DNA from: Nevskiales bacterium
Lineage (GTDB): Bacteria > Pseudomonadota > Gammaproteobacteria > Nevskiales > Nevskiaceae
Length of the DNA stretch: 64,000 nucleotides
Assembly (NCBI GenBank): GCA_028698335.1
Contig: JAQVDP010000009.1
Span: forward strand, 62,001 to 126,000
Direction of reading: 5' to 3'
Part shown: piece after piece, positions 16,426-24,918 of the stretch
Layout: each line of letters opens with the position of its first letter
How positions within the stretch are numbered: position 1 is the stretch's first letter
The notes under the pieces: generated by a model
The model's input: only the letters and a program-made list of their open reading frames with translations
Told to the model about the DNA's origin: nothing
Databases searched by the model: none
Position numbers and translations under genes: made by a program

Positions 16426-17327
16426 GGCTGCGGGGGCTGGCGGGGGTCCTGCTCGGCGCGGCACTGGCCGGATGCGACGGTTCGGAGCCGGCCGCGGACG
16501 CCGGCGCGGCGGCGAAGGTCGATGCCTACGCGGTCGATACCGATCTGATCGACGAGTCGTCCGGTCTGGCGCGCTCGCAGCGTGCGCCGGATCTGTTGTG
16601 GACCCACAACGACAGCGGCGGTGCGGCGACGGCGTACGCGGTGGATGTGCAGGGGCATTACCAGGGCAGCGTATCGGTGTCGTTGGCGGTGAACCTCGAC
16701 TGGGAGGACATGAGTTCCTTCGTCGAGGACGGACAGCCCCGACTGCTGCTGGCCGATGTCGGTGACAACGGCGCGTTCCGGCCGCTCGTCACCTTGTATG
16801 TCGTCGACGAACCGGATGTCGCCACACGCCCGCGGCCGTTCGAGGTGTCCGTGCCGATCGTGCGCACGATCAGCCTGATCTACCCGGACGGCGCGCGCGA
16901 TGTCGAGAGCGTGGCGGTGGATGCGGGCGAGGGCTGGATCTACCTTTTGTCCAAACGTGACGAGGTGCCGCAGCTGTATCGCGTGCCCCTGGTGCCGGTG
17001 TTGCCGCTGGTGATCGCCGAGGCGCTGGGCCCGACTACCGTTCCTCGCGCGCCGGCGGATACGGAGAATCCGGAACGGATCAACTGGACGACGTCGATGG
17101 ATTTCGACGCGGATGCAATGCGGCTGGCCGTGGTCACGCTGAGCCAGCTGCACGTTTACCGGCGCGCCCCGGGGCAGAGCTGGGCGGATGCGCTGTCGGC
17201 GATGCCGCAGACGGTTGCGTTGCCGGACTATCCGCAGGTCGAGGCGGTGGCGTGGTCCGGCGCGGGCGATGCGATCTGGATCACCTCCGAGGGGACCCCG
17301 GCGCCGCTGGTCCGCCTGGGATTCTGA
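16416..17327 (+). CDS. lipoprotein with beta-propeller-like repeats
   Basis: A 303-residue lipoprotein (lipobox GAALAGC at residues 14-20). The mature part has repeated beta-sheet blocks of the kind found in propellers: LLWTHNDSGG, RLLLADVGDNG, GWIYLLSKRDEVPQLYRV and DAIWITSEG. Such proteins are often annotated as esterase-like or SdiA-regulated/phytase-like propellers; no catalytic motif is certain. The ATG lies within the last codons of the GDPD gene (ATGCAAGTAG), showing translational coupling. An envelope role alongside the phosphodiesterase is inferred. Confidence 0.75.
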   Translation: MQVGLRGLAGVLLGAALAGCDGSEPAADAGAAAKVDAYAVDTDLIDESSGLARSQRAPDLLWTHNDSGGAATAYAVDVQGHYQGSVSVSLAVNLDWEDMSSFVEDGQPRLLLADVGDNGAFRPLVTLYVVDEPDVATRPRPFEVSVPIVRTISLIYPDGARDVESVAVDAGEGWIYLLSKRDEVPQLYRVPLVPVLPLVIAEALGPTTVPRAPADTENPERINWTTSMDFDADAMRLAVVTLSQLHVYRRAPGQSWADALSAMPQTVALPDYPQVEAVAWSGAGDAIWITSEGTPAPLVRLGF

Positions 17328-17362
17328 GGGCTCCGGTCCGAGGCGCGCGGTGCGCAAACGCA

Positions 17363-17390
17363 ATCGGGCGACGCGTGAGCGCCGCCCGAT
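17363..17390. terminator. hairpin between convergent genes
   Basis: ATCGGGCG (17363-17370) pairs with CGCCCGAT (17383-17390) across 12 nt, between the convergent lipoprotein gene and a small membrane-peptide gene. It is a plausible bidirectional terminator. Confidence 0.55.
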
Positions 17391-17411
17391 CGGATCGAAA
17401 CAGGTCTTGAA

Positions 17412-17519
17412 TCAGAGCGTCACGGCGTAGACGCAGAGAACCGCGACGGTCAGGCTGCCGAGCAGGAAGGCGATGCCTGGAACCATGTGCGTGGCGGCTG
17501 CGGTGTTGCGTGCGTTCAT
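17412..17519 (-). CDS. 35-residue single-pass membrane peptide
   Basis: A very short gene encoding MNARNTAAATHMVPGIAFLL and 15 more residues, with one hydrophobic helix (GIAFLLGSLTVAVLCVYAV). AAGGAG lies 8 nt before the ATG, which is strong for such a short frame. The function is unknown; small membrane peptides of this size often bind and tune larger membrane proteins. It stands alone between hairpins, with no obvious partner adjacent. Confidence 0.6.
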   Translation of the reverse strand: MNARNTAAATHMVPGIAFLLGSLTVAVLCVYAVTL

Positions 17520-17785
17520 ATCGGTCTCCTTGAGCGCGGGTAGAGAGTTCATGTCCACGGCTTGATCATGCGGGCGCCGGGGGAGTGCTGCGCGCGCCGG
17601 CGGATCAGCGGGCGTTGTGTCCGGATGTGAGGCAACGCCGGGGCGGGTGAAGTTCCTTCGACGGGGCTCATGGATCTGAAGCCCCGCTGAATGACCGTTT
17701 AAGCGGAGCTTCAGGCGCCCCGCGCAGACTGATGCGGCATCCCCGTGTACCGACGGGGGGAGACCTGACTGCATAGGAGATCGTC

Positions 17786-18280
17786 ATGCACGAGCTGAAT
17801 CTGCAGGAATTGCATCGAGAAGATGGCGCCGGTCAACGGCGTGCGAAGGGCTTGCGCGCGATCGCGCTGACCGCGGCGATCGTGGCCGGCCTCGGGCCGC
17901 TGGCCGTGTGTGCGGCGCAGGAGCTGCCACCGGCTCAGTACTCGGGAACGGTGGAGTTCCGGGTCGGCGGTTTCGGGGAAACCGAGGCCGACGCGATGAA
18001 GGCGGCGACGCCGCGCTATCCGCTGGCGCTGAACTTCGTCGAGCGCGGTAGCGATGGCCGCAGCATGTATACCTCGGACGTCGGCGTCCGCATCACCGAC
18101 ACGGTCGGGACCACGCGTCTGGATACGGTCGCCAACGGCCCGATCATGTTGATCAAGCTGCCGGCCGGGACGTATACGATCACCGCGACCCTGGAAGGGC
18201 GCAGCAAGACGCAGAAGGTGAACATCGGCCAGTCGGGCCACGAACGCATCGTGTTCAGTTGGCCGGAGATGTCGTCCTAG
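17786..18280 (+). CDS. exported hypothetical protein
   Basis: A 164-residue protein with a long basic N-terminus and a hydrophobic export helix (IALTAAIVAGLGPLAVCAA), then a periplasmic domain with beta-sheet character similar to carboxypeptidase-regulatory or prealbumin-like folds (VGVRITDTVGTT, LPAGTYTITATLEGRSKTQK). Such domains in small secreted proteins are usually structural or binding modules. TAGGAG precedes the ATG. I cannot name a family. It is convergent with the HugZ operon. Confidence 0.68.
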   Translation: MHELNLQELHREDGAGQRRAKGLRAIALTAAIVAGLGPLAVCAAQELPPAQYSGTVEFRVGGFGETEADAMKAATPRYPLALNFVERGSDGRSMYTSDVGVRITDTVGTTRLDTVANGPIMLIKLPAGTYTITATLEGRSKTQKVNIGQSGHERIVFSWPEMSS

Positions 18281-18309
18281 GCAATCGCCGGGCCGCGGTG
18301 GTGCGGTGT

Positions 18310-18459
18310 TCAGTTGATCTGGACGCCGCACCACACGGTCAGCGTCGGCACGATGATCCACAGCAGCCCCTTGATCAGGAAGAACCAGAACCCGACTTGA
18401 GCGAAGCGCGCCAGCCGGGTCTGGCGCGATCTTCCGGTGCCGGCTCGGGGCTGCGCCAT
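18310..18459 (-). CDS. 49-residue membrane protein at the end of the heme operon
   Basis: A small basic protein with a single hydrophobic helix (VGFWFFLIKGLLWIIVPTLT). Its ATG lies 2 bp after the stop codon of the HugZ gene, so the two are translated together. It may help the heme-degradation enzyme or have an unrelated membrane role; the sequence alone does not tell. Confidence 0.65.
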   Translation of the reverse strand: MAQPRAGTGRSRQTRLARFAQVGFWFFLIKGLLWIIVPTLTVWCGVQIN

Positions 18460-18461
18460 GT

Positions 18462-19202
18462 TCACGACTGCTCCGCCGGGCTGCGGCTGCGGCGGACCAG
18501 CGCGACCATCGCCTGACGCACTTCGGTTGCGGTCGTCACCGGCTGGTCGAAGTCGATGCGCAGCAGGCGTTTGCCCAGCATCAGATCGAAACCCTCGCCG
18601 TCGATGGCCGACATTCTCGGCGTCTCGCCGCCGGCGTCGATGCCGTACAGCCGGCAGTAGTCGCGCATCGCCTCGACATGGTCGGCATTCATGTGCGCGA
18701 TCATCCCGGCTTCGACGTCCTCTCCGAAGGGATTGGTGCGGCACAACGCGTCCGGGGCGACCCAGTGGATGCGGCCGAAACCGCCGATGTAACGCACGCG
18801 GACCGGTTCGATCCGGTAGAACGCGAAGTCGTGGGCCTGGTGATAGGCCGTCGCATGCGGGAAGCGTCGATAGAAGCGTGCCGCCACGGCGTCGATATCC
18901 GTCGCCGGCAGCGGTCGCGCATCGCCGACGAGTGTCACGCGCCCGCTGGACTGCACGTCGTCGCCACCCTCGGTGAGCGTGATCGACACGCGCGGGTCGG
19001 CGTGGATGTTCCGGGTGTGTTCGGCGATGTCGCTGATCAGGACCACAGGATGGCCATTGCGGTCGGGTACGAAGGTGATCACGGATCCGAACGGATAGCC
19101 GGGCACCTCCAGGGACAGGGTCGACAGGATGCCCTGGTGATTGCGCGCGTAGAGTTCGCGCGCATTGCGTGCAACTTCGTCGTGTTCGGACGTCATGGTC
19201 AA
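18462..19202 (-). CDS. HugZ/HutZ-family heme-utilisation (heme oxygenase-like) protein
   Basis: A 246-residue split-barrel protein of the pyridoxamine-phosphate-oxidase superfamily, HugZ branch, which binds and degrades heme to release iron. Visible features are the N-terminal barrel (GILSTLSLEVPGYPFGSVI), the family signature YIGGFGRIHWV near residue 138 and a C-terminal DUF2470-like domain (MIAHMNADHVEAMRDYCRLYG, near residues 166-186). It lies downstream of the TonB receptor and HmuY lipoprotein genes on the same strand, fitting a cytoplasmic end of heme uptake. Regulation by iron is expected through the Fur box upstream of the receptor gene. Confidence 0.92.
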   Translation of the reverse strand: MTMTSEHDEVARNARELYARNHQGILSTLSLEVPGYPFGSVITFVPDRNGHPVVLISDIAEHTRNIHADPRVSITLTEGGDDVQSSGRVTLVGDARPLPATDIDAVAARFYRRFPHATAYHQAHDFAFYRIEPVRVRYIGGFGRIHWVAPDALCRTNPFGEDVEAGMIAHMNADHVEAMRDYCRLYGIDAGGETPRMSAIDGEGFDLMLGKRLLRIDFDQPVTTATEVRQAMVALVRRSRSPAEQS

Positions 19203-19250
19203 AATCCTCGCATGGGGGTGACGATGGGCTGCCGGCAGGGCGCCGGGCGG

Positions 19251-20591
19251 TCAGGGTGAGTCGGCGACCGGTGCGTACTCGATGCTGAATTGCGCGGCCG
19301 TGCCGTCGTCGCCGTAGTAGTCGACGATCCGCAGTTTCCAGACATTGGCATCGCGCCCGCGCAGCAGATAGACGACGTCGCGCGGCGAGATATGGTGGTT
19401 GCCGTCGCCCTTGTCGCAGAAGCCCGAGTAGTAGTACCAGCCGTAGTCGCCGTCGGCGTCGAATGCACACTCGCCGCCGGTTTCACGCGGCGGGTAGGTG
19501 ACGAAGGCCAGCGCGCCGGCGGTGTCGGAGTGCCATTCGGCGTCCGCCGGAACGGTGCTGCGCCCGTCCCAGTCGTCGCGCAGGCCGTCGTGCAGTTCGA
19601 CGCCGGCGCTGCCGGATGTGCCGCCGTTGAGTTTGATGTCGGCACGTCTCAGGGCGATATCCCAGGTCGGGTCATCGGACGGCTGGGTCGGGGCGACCTG
19701 CAATCCGTTGCTGAGATCCAGATGCACCCACAGCTCCTCGTCGCCGGCGTCGACCTCGATCCGGGTGACGCCTCCGTCCGCGCTGAAGCTGGCGCGGCCG
19801 AGCGGGGCGACGCCGTCGTCGCCGGCGGACGCCGTTTCGCACGCCGGGCCGGGAATCTCCAACAGGTCGAAGCTGGGATGGCCGGCGGCTCCGGTCGCGT
19901 CGCTGTAGCCGGTCATGCGCAGCTTGAGGTAGCGGCACTCGACCGTGCGCAGGATGTAGCCGGCGTTGACGCGCGCGCTCACGGTACTGCCGTCGTCGTG
20001 ATACCAGCCGTGATCGCCGACGCCGGTGATCAGGTTCGGCGCTTCGTCGGCATCCGGATACGTGGTCATCGCATAGTCCGGCTCGCCCAGGCCGAACAGG
20101 CCGCCGGCCGCGTCGGTGACGTAGTCGACCTGGCCATTCGGCGGCGCGGCGACGACGTCCTCGAACGGATAGGCTGAGCCGGGATCGACCTTGTCGGCGT
20201 AGACCGCGACGGCGTGGCCGGTCGGCGGTGCACCGGAGACGCCCCCGTTGAGCTTGATCCGGGGGCCGAGCAGGGCGATATCCCAGGCATCGCTGCCGGC
20301 GGGGTCGTCCGGCTGGACCTGGGTCTGGGTGTCGAGGTCCAGATAGATCCAGGCCTCGCCGGCGGCATCGACCTCGGCCTGATAGTAGCCGTCGCGATGC
20401 TGGCTGAAGACGGTCTGTGCGCCGCCCGGTCCCGGCAGGCTGCGGGTGCCGGGCGAATCGGAGCCGTCGCCAGCGGTGTCGTCGGATGGCGGGGAGATGT
20501 CGCCGGCACAGGCGCCAAGGACCAGGCCGAGCGCAAGCAGGGGATACAGGCGCAGTCGGGAAGAAGGGGCGTGCTCGGAGAGGGCGCGCAT
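19251..20591 (-). CDS. HmuY-family heme-binding lipoprotein with two tandem domains
   Basis: A 446-residue lipoprotein (lipobox VLGACAG near residue 27) made of two copies of a HmuY-like module. The repeats align clearly: WIYLDLDTQTQVQPDDPAGS then DAWDIALLGPRIKLNGGVSG in the first, and VHLDLSNGLQVAPTQPSDD then PTWDIALRRADIKLNGGTSG in the second. HmuY proteins capture heme at the cell surface and hand it to a TonB receptor. Candidate heme-ligating histidines include HDD in copy 1 and HHIS in copy 2. Normal HmuY proteins are about half this length, so this is an internal duplication. It sits 15 bp after the TonB receptor gene. Confidence 0.88.
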   Translation of the reverse strand: MRALSEHAPSSRLRLYPLLALGLVLGACAGDISPPSDDTAGDGSDSPGTRSLPGPGGAQTVFSQHRDGYYQAEVDAAGEAWIYLDLDTQTQVQPDDPAGSDAWDIALLGPRIKLNGGVSGAPPTGHAVAVYADKVDPGSAYPFEDVVAAPPNGQVDYVTDAAGGLFGLGEPDYAMTTYPDADEAPNLITGVGDHGWYHDDGSTVSARVNAGYILRTVECRYLKLRMTGYSDATGAAGHPSFDLLEIPGPACETASAGDDGVAPLGRASFSADGGVTRIEVDAGDEELWVHLDLSNGLQVAPTQPSDDPTWDIALRRADIKLNGGTSGSAGVELHDGLRDDWDGRSTVPADAEWHSDTAGALAFVTYPPRETGGECAFDADGDYGWYYYSGFCDKGDGNHHISPRDVVYLLRGRDANVWKLRIVDYYGDDGTAAQFSIEYAPVADSP

Positions 20592-20606
20592 TGATCGGGC
20601 TCCTGG

Positions 20607-22670
20607 TTATGGCAGCCGCCACTGCAGTTCGAGATAGGCGGTGCGCGGTTGGATCGGGAGGTATCGGGAGTCGCCGGCATCGAACAGGTTCTCGATGCCC
20701 GCCGCGAAACGCCATGGCGCCCAGCGGTTCCATTCGGCGCGCAGGTCGTAGAGCGCATAGCCGTCGGCACTGCCGGCACCCAGTGGGGCGCCGCCGGTAT
20801 CGAGTTCGAGCGCAAAGCGGCGCTCGCCGATCCATACGCCACGCAGCGCCAGCGCGTAGGCCGGTTGCTCGAAGCGCAGGGCGAGATTGCCGCGATGCTC
20901 CGCGCGTCCGCTCAGTGGCTCGCCGGTGTCGGCGTCCTCGCTGTCGAGCCAGCCGTATCCGAGGCGGATTTCGAGCGGATGCCACGGCCGGAACTGGCTC
21001 TGCAGGTCGAACCCGGTCAGCCGAGCCGAGGCGACGTTGCGATAGCTGAAGACGATCGGCGGACCGTCCTCGATCTGGACGATTTCGATCAGGTCGCGGA
21101 CCCGGTGGTGATAGGCGCTCAGCGCAAGGTTGGCGCGAGGACTGGCGAACCAGGTCACGCCGAGGTTGTAGCCGGTGCTGTATTCCGGTCGCAGTTCCGG
21201 ATTGCCGTCGACGCGATAGCCGACGCCGGCATTCTCGAAGCGCAGCAGCAATTGCTTGAAGTCCGGCGCGCGATAGCCCCTGCCGAAGCCGGCGCGCAGG
21301 ATCCAGTCTTCGCCCAGGTCGTATCGCAGCGCCAGCTTCGGCGAGACCTGTTCGTCGAACTGCGAGTCGCGGTCGTAGCGCAGACCGGGCACGATCCTGA
21401 GCCGTCCGCCCACCGCGTCGATCTGATCCTGCAGGTAGACCGACTGGCGATCCCGTTCGCCGACGTGGTCGAGGCGGTCCGCGTCGAGGCGCTCGAACTG
21501 GGTTTCGGCCCCGAGGCTCAGCAGGTGCCGGCCGACACGGTGATCGAGCTGCCCGCCGGCGACATACAGATCGGCCACGGTTTCCTCGTCGAGCCCGATG
21601 TCGCGGCTGTCGGCATTGCGTTGCAGCAGTTGGTCGAAGTAGCGGTGGTAATAGGCGTCGAGCCTGAGTTCGGTCGCCGCGCCCCATTCGAACCGAGGCG
21701 CCAGTCCCGCCCGGATCTCCTCGATGCGCTTGTGGGTGGCGTCGGTCGAGGTTCCGCCGCCGGGGTCGAGGCGACGGCTGTCGTCGAGCGAGTAGGCCGC
21801 GCTGAGGCCGAGGCCGGCGGCGTCGGACCAGCGCCAGTACGCCTCGGTGCCGGCGTACCCGGCATCGCTGTCCGGGCCGTCCTCGGCAGCGGTCGACGCA
21901 TCGAGATCGAAGGATTCGATATGCGTGTAGCCGCCGCTGCTGCTGCCGGTGAACGGGCCGAGGGTCCAGTCGTGGTGACCGTGGACCTCACCGTTGGCAT
22001 CGAGGTCGCCGCGGACCGTCATGCTCCGGCTGGCCGGCCCTTTGCGACGACCGCCCTTGCGGGTGATGACGTTGACGACGCCGCCGAGGGCGTCGGCGCC
22101 GTAGAGCGCGGAGTTCGGTCCCTTGACGATTTCGACGCGCTCGATGTTGCCGATGCGCAGGCGCGCCAGATCGATCGCGCCGTTGATATGGCCGGTCATG
22201 CGCCGGCCGTCGACGAGGATCAGGACGTGCTCCGAAGACAATCCCTGGATCTCGATGCGGGTGCCGCGTGCGGCGACGCGGGAGACGTGGATGCCACCCT
22301 CGCGTTCGAGCAATTCCGCCAGATCGCGTGCCCCGCTGGCGGCGATGTCGTCGGCGCTGATCAGTTGCACGTCGACGGGACTGTCGCCGATACGGTGTTC
22401 GGTGCGCGTGCCGGTGACGACGAGCGTCTCCAGCGGCGTCGCCGGCGCCGGAGGGGCGGCGTCGGGCGTGTCTTGCGTGTCGGTGGCGGCGGTGACCGGA
22501 ATCGAATGGGGGTAGGGCGACACCGGCGCGGTTCCCGGCTCACTTCCGCCGGCCGCGGTCGCCGCCAGTGCCATCGCCAGCGTGCCCGCCATCGCCCGCG
22601 GGGCCGCAATCAACCGTCTGCGCACGGGAGCGGCGATGCGGCTTGAGTCGTACCGGGATGAGAGCGCCAT
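20607..22670 (-). CDS. TonB-dependent heme receptor (HmuR-like)
   Basis: A 687-residue outer-membrane receptor. It has a signal peptide, a TonB-box-like ETLVVTGTR segment, a plug domain (IEIQGLSSEHVLILVDGRR, VEIVKGPNSALYGADALGG) and a 22-strand-type barrel ending in LQWRLP. Its position before the HmuY lipoprotein and HugZ genes and behind a Fur box indicates heme or hemoprotein import, although ligand specificity cannot be proved from motifs alone. TonB, ExbB and ExbD genes are not in the window. Confidence 0.92.
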   Translation of the reverse strand: MALSSRYDSSRIAAPVRRRLIAAPRAMAGTLAMALAATAAGGSEPGTAPVSPYPHSIPVTAATDTQDTPDAAPPAPATPLETLVVTGTRTEHRIGDSPVDVQLISADDIAASGARDLAELLEREGGIHVSRVAARGTRIEIQGLSSEHVLILVDGRRMTGHINGAIDLARLRIGNIERVEIVKGPNSALYGADALGGVVNVITRKGGRRKGPASRSMTVRGDLDANGEVHGHHDWTLGPFTGSSSGGYTHIESFDLDASTAAEDGPDSDAGYAGTEAYWRWSDAAGLGLSAAYSLDDSRRLDPGGGTSTDATHKRIEEIRAGLAPRFEWGAATELRLDAYYHRYFDQLLQRNADSRDIGLDEETVADLYVAGGQLDHRVGRHLLSLGAETQFERLDADRLDHVGERDRQSVYLQDQIDAVGGRLRIVPGLRYDRDSQFDEQVSPKLALRYDLGEDWILRAGFGRGYRAPDFKQLLLRFENAGVGYRVDGNPELRPEYSTGYNLGVTWFASPRANLALSAYHHRVRDLIEIVQIEDGPPIVFSYRNVASARLTGFDLQSQFRPWHPLEIRLGYGWLDSEDADTGEPLSGRAEHRGNLALRFEQPAYALALRGVWIGERRFALELDTGGAPLGAGSADGYALYDLRAEWNRWAPWRFAAGIENLFDAGDSRYLPIQPRTAYLELQWRLP

Positions 22671-22766
22671 GAAAGTCTGATCGATCGGATCGTGTGTGAG
22701 TCATGCCCCGCGGCTGCGCGACCGTGCGCGCGTGCCTGCATCGGGATCAGGTGCGGCCAACATAAC

Positions 22767-22785
22767 GCGAATGAGAATGAGTCGC
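22767..22785 (-). promoter_or_regulatory. Fur box upstream of the heme-uptake operon
   Basis: GCGAATGAGAATGAGTCGC is a 19-bp site of the Fur type (NNNAATGAGAATNATTNNN) with GCGA/TCGC outer arms. It lies about 97-115 bp upstream of the receptor start, within an AT-richer stretch that can hold the promoter. Confidence 0.75.
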
Positions 22786-23052
22786 AATAACAAAACTAAC
22801 CCAACGCAGCGTCGCCCGGAGCAGGGTGGGTGAAGCCGGCCGCAGGCCCGGCGCGCCCGGCATGGCACTTGCGTTCGCCCCGGGGGTGCTGCTGCAATTC
22901 GCGTGGATGCCGTTGAGTGTGTTGAAACCGATGGGGGCTCAAGCTGTTGGCGGGCCATATCCGCGTTGTGCTCGGGGGAGCGTGCGACGCGGCGTGACCA
23001 CTGTCCGGGTCGATGGGCGCAGGCTCAGCGGCCGGATGCGGGTGCCCGCGCC

Positions 23053-23817
23053 GTGACCGCTGCGGAGCTGCGCAGGTTGCTGTCGAAAGGGGACCTGATC
23101 GCGGTCCTGGATCTCATCGATCATGCCCAGTCGGTCGGCACCGAGGAACAGTTCCACGGGCTGATGAAGATGGCGGCGCAGCTCGTACCGATCGAGAAGA
23201 CGCATGTCAGCGTCGCGCGCCTTGATGCGGGCAACGCCATCGTCGGCACCAGCCGACGGATCAGCATCGACTACCCCGACGCGTGGTTGACGCATTATCG
23301 CGAGCAGGGACTGATCCGCGTCGACCCCGCGGCGCGACTGCTGTTCCGGGCCGAACGGCCGTTGATCTGGGCGGATCTGCGCAAGCGGTACCGCAAGGCC
23401 TCGGAGCAGGCCTTCTACAACTCAGCCCATGACTTCGGACTGGATCAGGGGTTCTCCTTCGGCGCCCGCTTCATGCGGTCGGCCTCGGCGAGTTTCTTCT
23501 CCTGCGCCGGGCAGGAGCTGACCTCGCACCAGCGGCATGTGCTGGTCATCCGTTATCTGCTGCCGCACCTGCATGCATCCCTGTCGAAGGTGCATCTGGG
23601 GCTGCTCAAGCAGGTTCCGGCCCTGACCCCGCGCGAGATCGAGGTGCTGAACTGGCTCAAGTTCGGCAAGACCAACTGGGAAGTCTCGATCCAGCTCAAC
23701 GTCAGCGAACGCGCGGTCAAGTTCCATGTCGAGAACGCGATGCGCAAGCTCAACGCCAGCAACCGCCTGCAGGCGGTTGCGATCGCCCTCTCCCAAGGCC
23801 TCATCGAATGGGGGTGA
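23053..23817 (+). CDS. LuxR-family quorum-sensing regulator with autoinducer-binding domain
   Basis: A 254-residue regulator with an N-terminal autoinducer-binding domain and a C-terminal LuxR helix-turn-helix. The acyl-homoserine-lactone pocket signature is recognisable (DYPDAWLTHYREQGLIRVDP, then PLIWADL), matching the conserved W-x3-Y-x8-DP...W pattern. The DNA-binding part is LTPREIEVLNWLKFGKTNWE followed by SIQLNVSERAVKFHVENAMR. The GTG at 23053 gives the usual LuxR length. A perfect lux box lies 289 bp after the stop, in front of an operon containing a LuxI-like acyltransferase, so this is most likely its activator. Confidence 0.92.
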   Translation: MTAAELRRLLSKGDLIAVLDLIDHAQSVGTEEQFHGLMKMAAQLVPIEKTHVSVARLDAGNAIVGTSRRISIDYPDAWLTHYREQGLIRVDPAARLLFRAERPLIWADLRKRYRKASEQAFYNSAHDFGLDQGFSFGARFMRSASASFFSCAGQELTSHQRHVLVIRYLLPHLHASLSKVHLGLLKQVPALTPREIEVLNWLKFGKTNWEVSIQLNVSERAVKFHVENAMRKLNASNRLQAVAIALSQGLIEWG

Positions 23818-23834
23818 GCACGCGCTGCTGACAC

Positions 23835-23978
23835 GCGTCCAGTGGACGCATGTGCGCGTGCGAACGCCCCGGCAGGGGGCGGAACAACACGACCTCGCGG
23901 TCCACATCCAGCAGGTGTGCGCGTGGCCTGACGGCTGATGCCCCCCGGGACGGCCAGCTGGTGTCCACTGCGGTGGAC
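23835..23978. promoter_or_regulatory. two related inverted repeats downstream of luxR
   Basis: GCGTCCA-G-TGGACGC (23835-23849) and GTCCAC-TGCG-GTGGAC (23963-23978) share the half-site GTCCA/TGGAC. The first could end luxR transcription; together they could be paired operators for the operon downstream. Confidence 0.35.
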
Positions 23979-24105
23979 TCATGCTGATCGCAATCGCTGC
24001 GCGCCCGGTGCGGATCGGGAGTTTTCTGACTTCATTTTTCATGAAATCCGACAACGACGCCCAGGGCGAAATCCCACAGTAAGCCCCGGACCGCCATGCG
24101 CGCGC

Positions 24106-24125
24106 ACCTGTCCGACCGGACAGGT
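24106..24125 (+). promoter_or_regulatory. lux box
   Basis: ACCTGTCCGACCGGACAGGT is a perfect 20-bp palindrome of the lux/las-box type (consensus ACCTGT-N8-ACAGGT). It lies 84 bp upstream of the start codon of the first operon gene, at a distance that would place it around position -42 of a promoter with a leader of roughly 50 nt. Confidence 0.85.
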
Positions 24126-24209
24126 CCGGCTCCGCTTGTGTCACGCCACCATGTCTCCAGCGCCGGTTCCGCCCCGGCCTGTCGGTTTCGAATGGCAATG
24201 GAGAGCATC

Positions 24210-24908
24210 ATGGGAGTCTACGCACAACTGATCGACGCGACGCGTGAGGACTACGCGCGGCACATCGTCGACAACCCGCTGCTGCGCATGCTGGCCGAGG
24301 GTCGCGTGACGCAGGCGCATTACGTGGCCTATCTGATCCAGACCTACCACCTGGTCCGTCACACCTCACGCACGCTGGCGCTGGCGGCGTCGCGCTGCGA
24401 CGACGATCGTCGCGGCCTGCGCGCCTGGTTCATCGAGCAGGCGGGCGAGGAGCACGGTCACGAGCTGTTCTGCCTGAAGGACCTGCGTCATATGGGCGTC
24501 GACGTCAGTCGCGGTGTGCGCCGCCCGCCGGGCCCGGGCGCGTCGGGCCTGTTCGCGCAGAACTACTTCCTCGCGAGCCATGGCAATCCCGCGGCGATTC
24601 TCGGGGTCGCCTCCGCGACCGAGGGCATGGGGGCGCAGATCGCCGGTTCCATGGCGCAGGTGCTGGTCCAGCGTTACGGCATTCCGGAGCAGGCGGTCAC
24701 CTTCCTGCGCAGCCATGCCGGATTCGACCAGCGTCATCTCGAGGACGCCCGGCGCGCGATCGACAGCTGGGGTGGGGGCGAGAACTTCGACGACGTGGTT
24801 CAGGCCCGGCGGTTGACCTTCCACCATTACGGCCAGATGTTTCGCGACGTCGCGGCCGGTGACGGCGCCGACGGCTCGCCGCGGCGCGACGTCGCGCGGG
24901 CGGCCTGA
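24210..24908 (+). CDS. heme-oxygenase-like di-iron oxygenase family protein (iron-containing redox enzyme)
   Basis: A 232-residue all-helical protein of the heme-oxygenase-like/TenA-like fold. Candidate iron ligands follow the pattern of di-iron members: YHLVRH (His47, His51), EEHGHE (residues 80-85), HAGFDQRHLEDA (His169, His176) and a later FHHY. Known enzymes of this superfamily cleave, desaturate or N-oxygenate fatty acids and amino acids (UndA, SznF, BesC). ATG 24210 is chosen for GGAG 6 nt upstream. It is the first gene after the lux box, with the next gene 10 bp downstream. Substrate unknown; a fatty-acyl compound is suggested by its neighbours. Confidence 0.82.
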   Translation: MGVYAQLIDATREDYARHIVDNPLLRMLAEGRVTQAHYVAYLIQTYHLVRHTSRTLALAASRCDDDRRGLRAWFIEQAGEEHGHELFCLKDLRHMGVDVSRGVRRPPGPGASGLFAQNYFLASHGNPAAILGVASATEGMGAQIAGSMAQVLVQRYGIPEQAVTFLRSHAGFDQRHLEDARRAIDSWGGGENFDDVVQARRLTFHHYGQMFRDVAAGDGADGSPRRDVARAA

Positions 24909-24918
24909 GGGCGCGGCT

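Noticed and set aside
20649-22646. Long open frame on the plus strand opposite the TonB receptor gene
   Set aside because: Antisense shadow of a clear receptor gene in GC-rich DNA; no domain and no ribosome-binding site.
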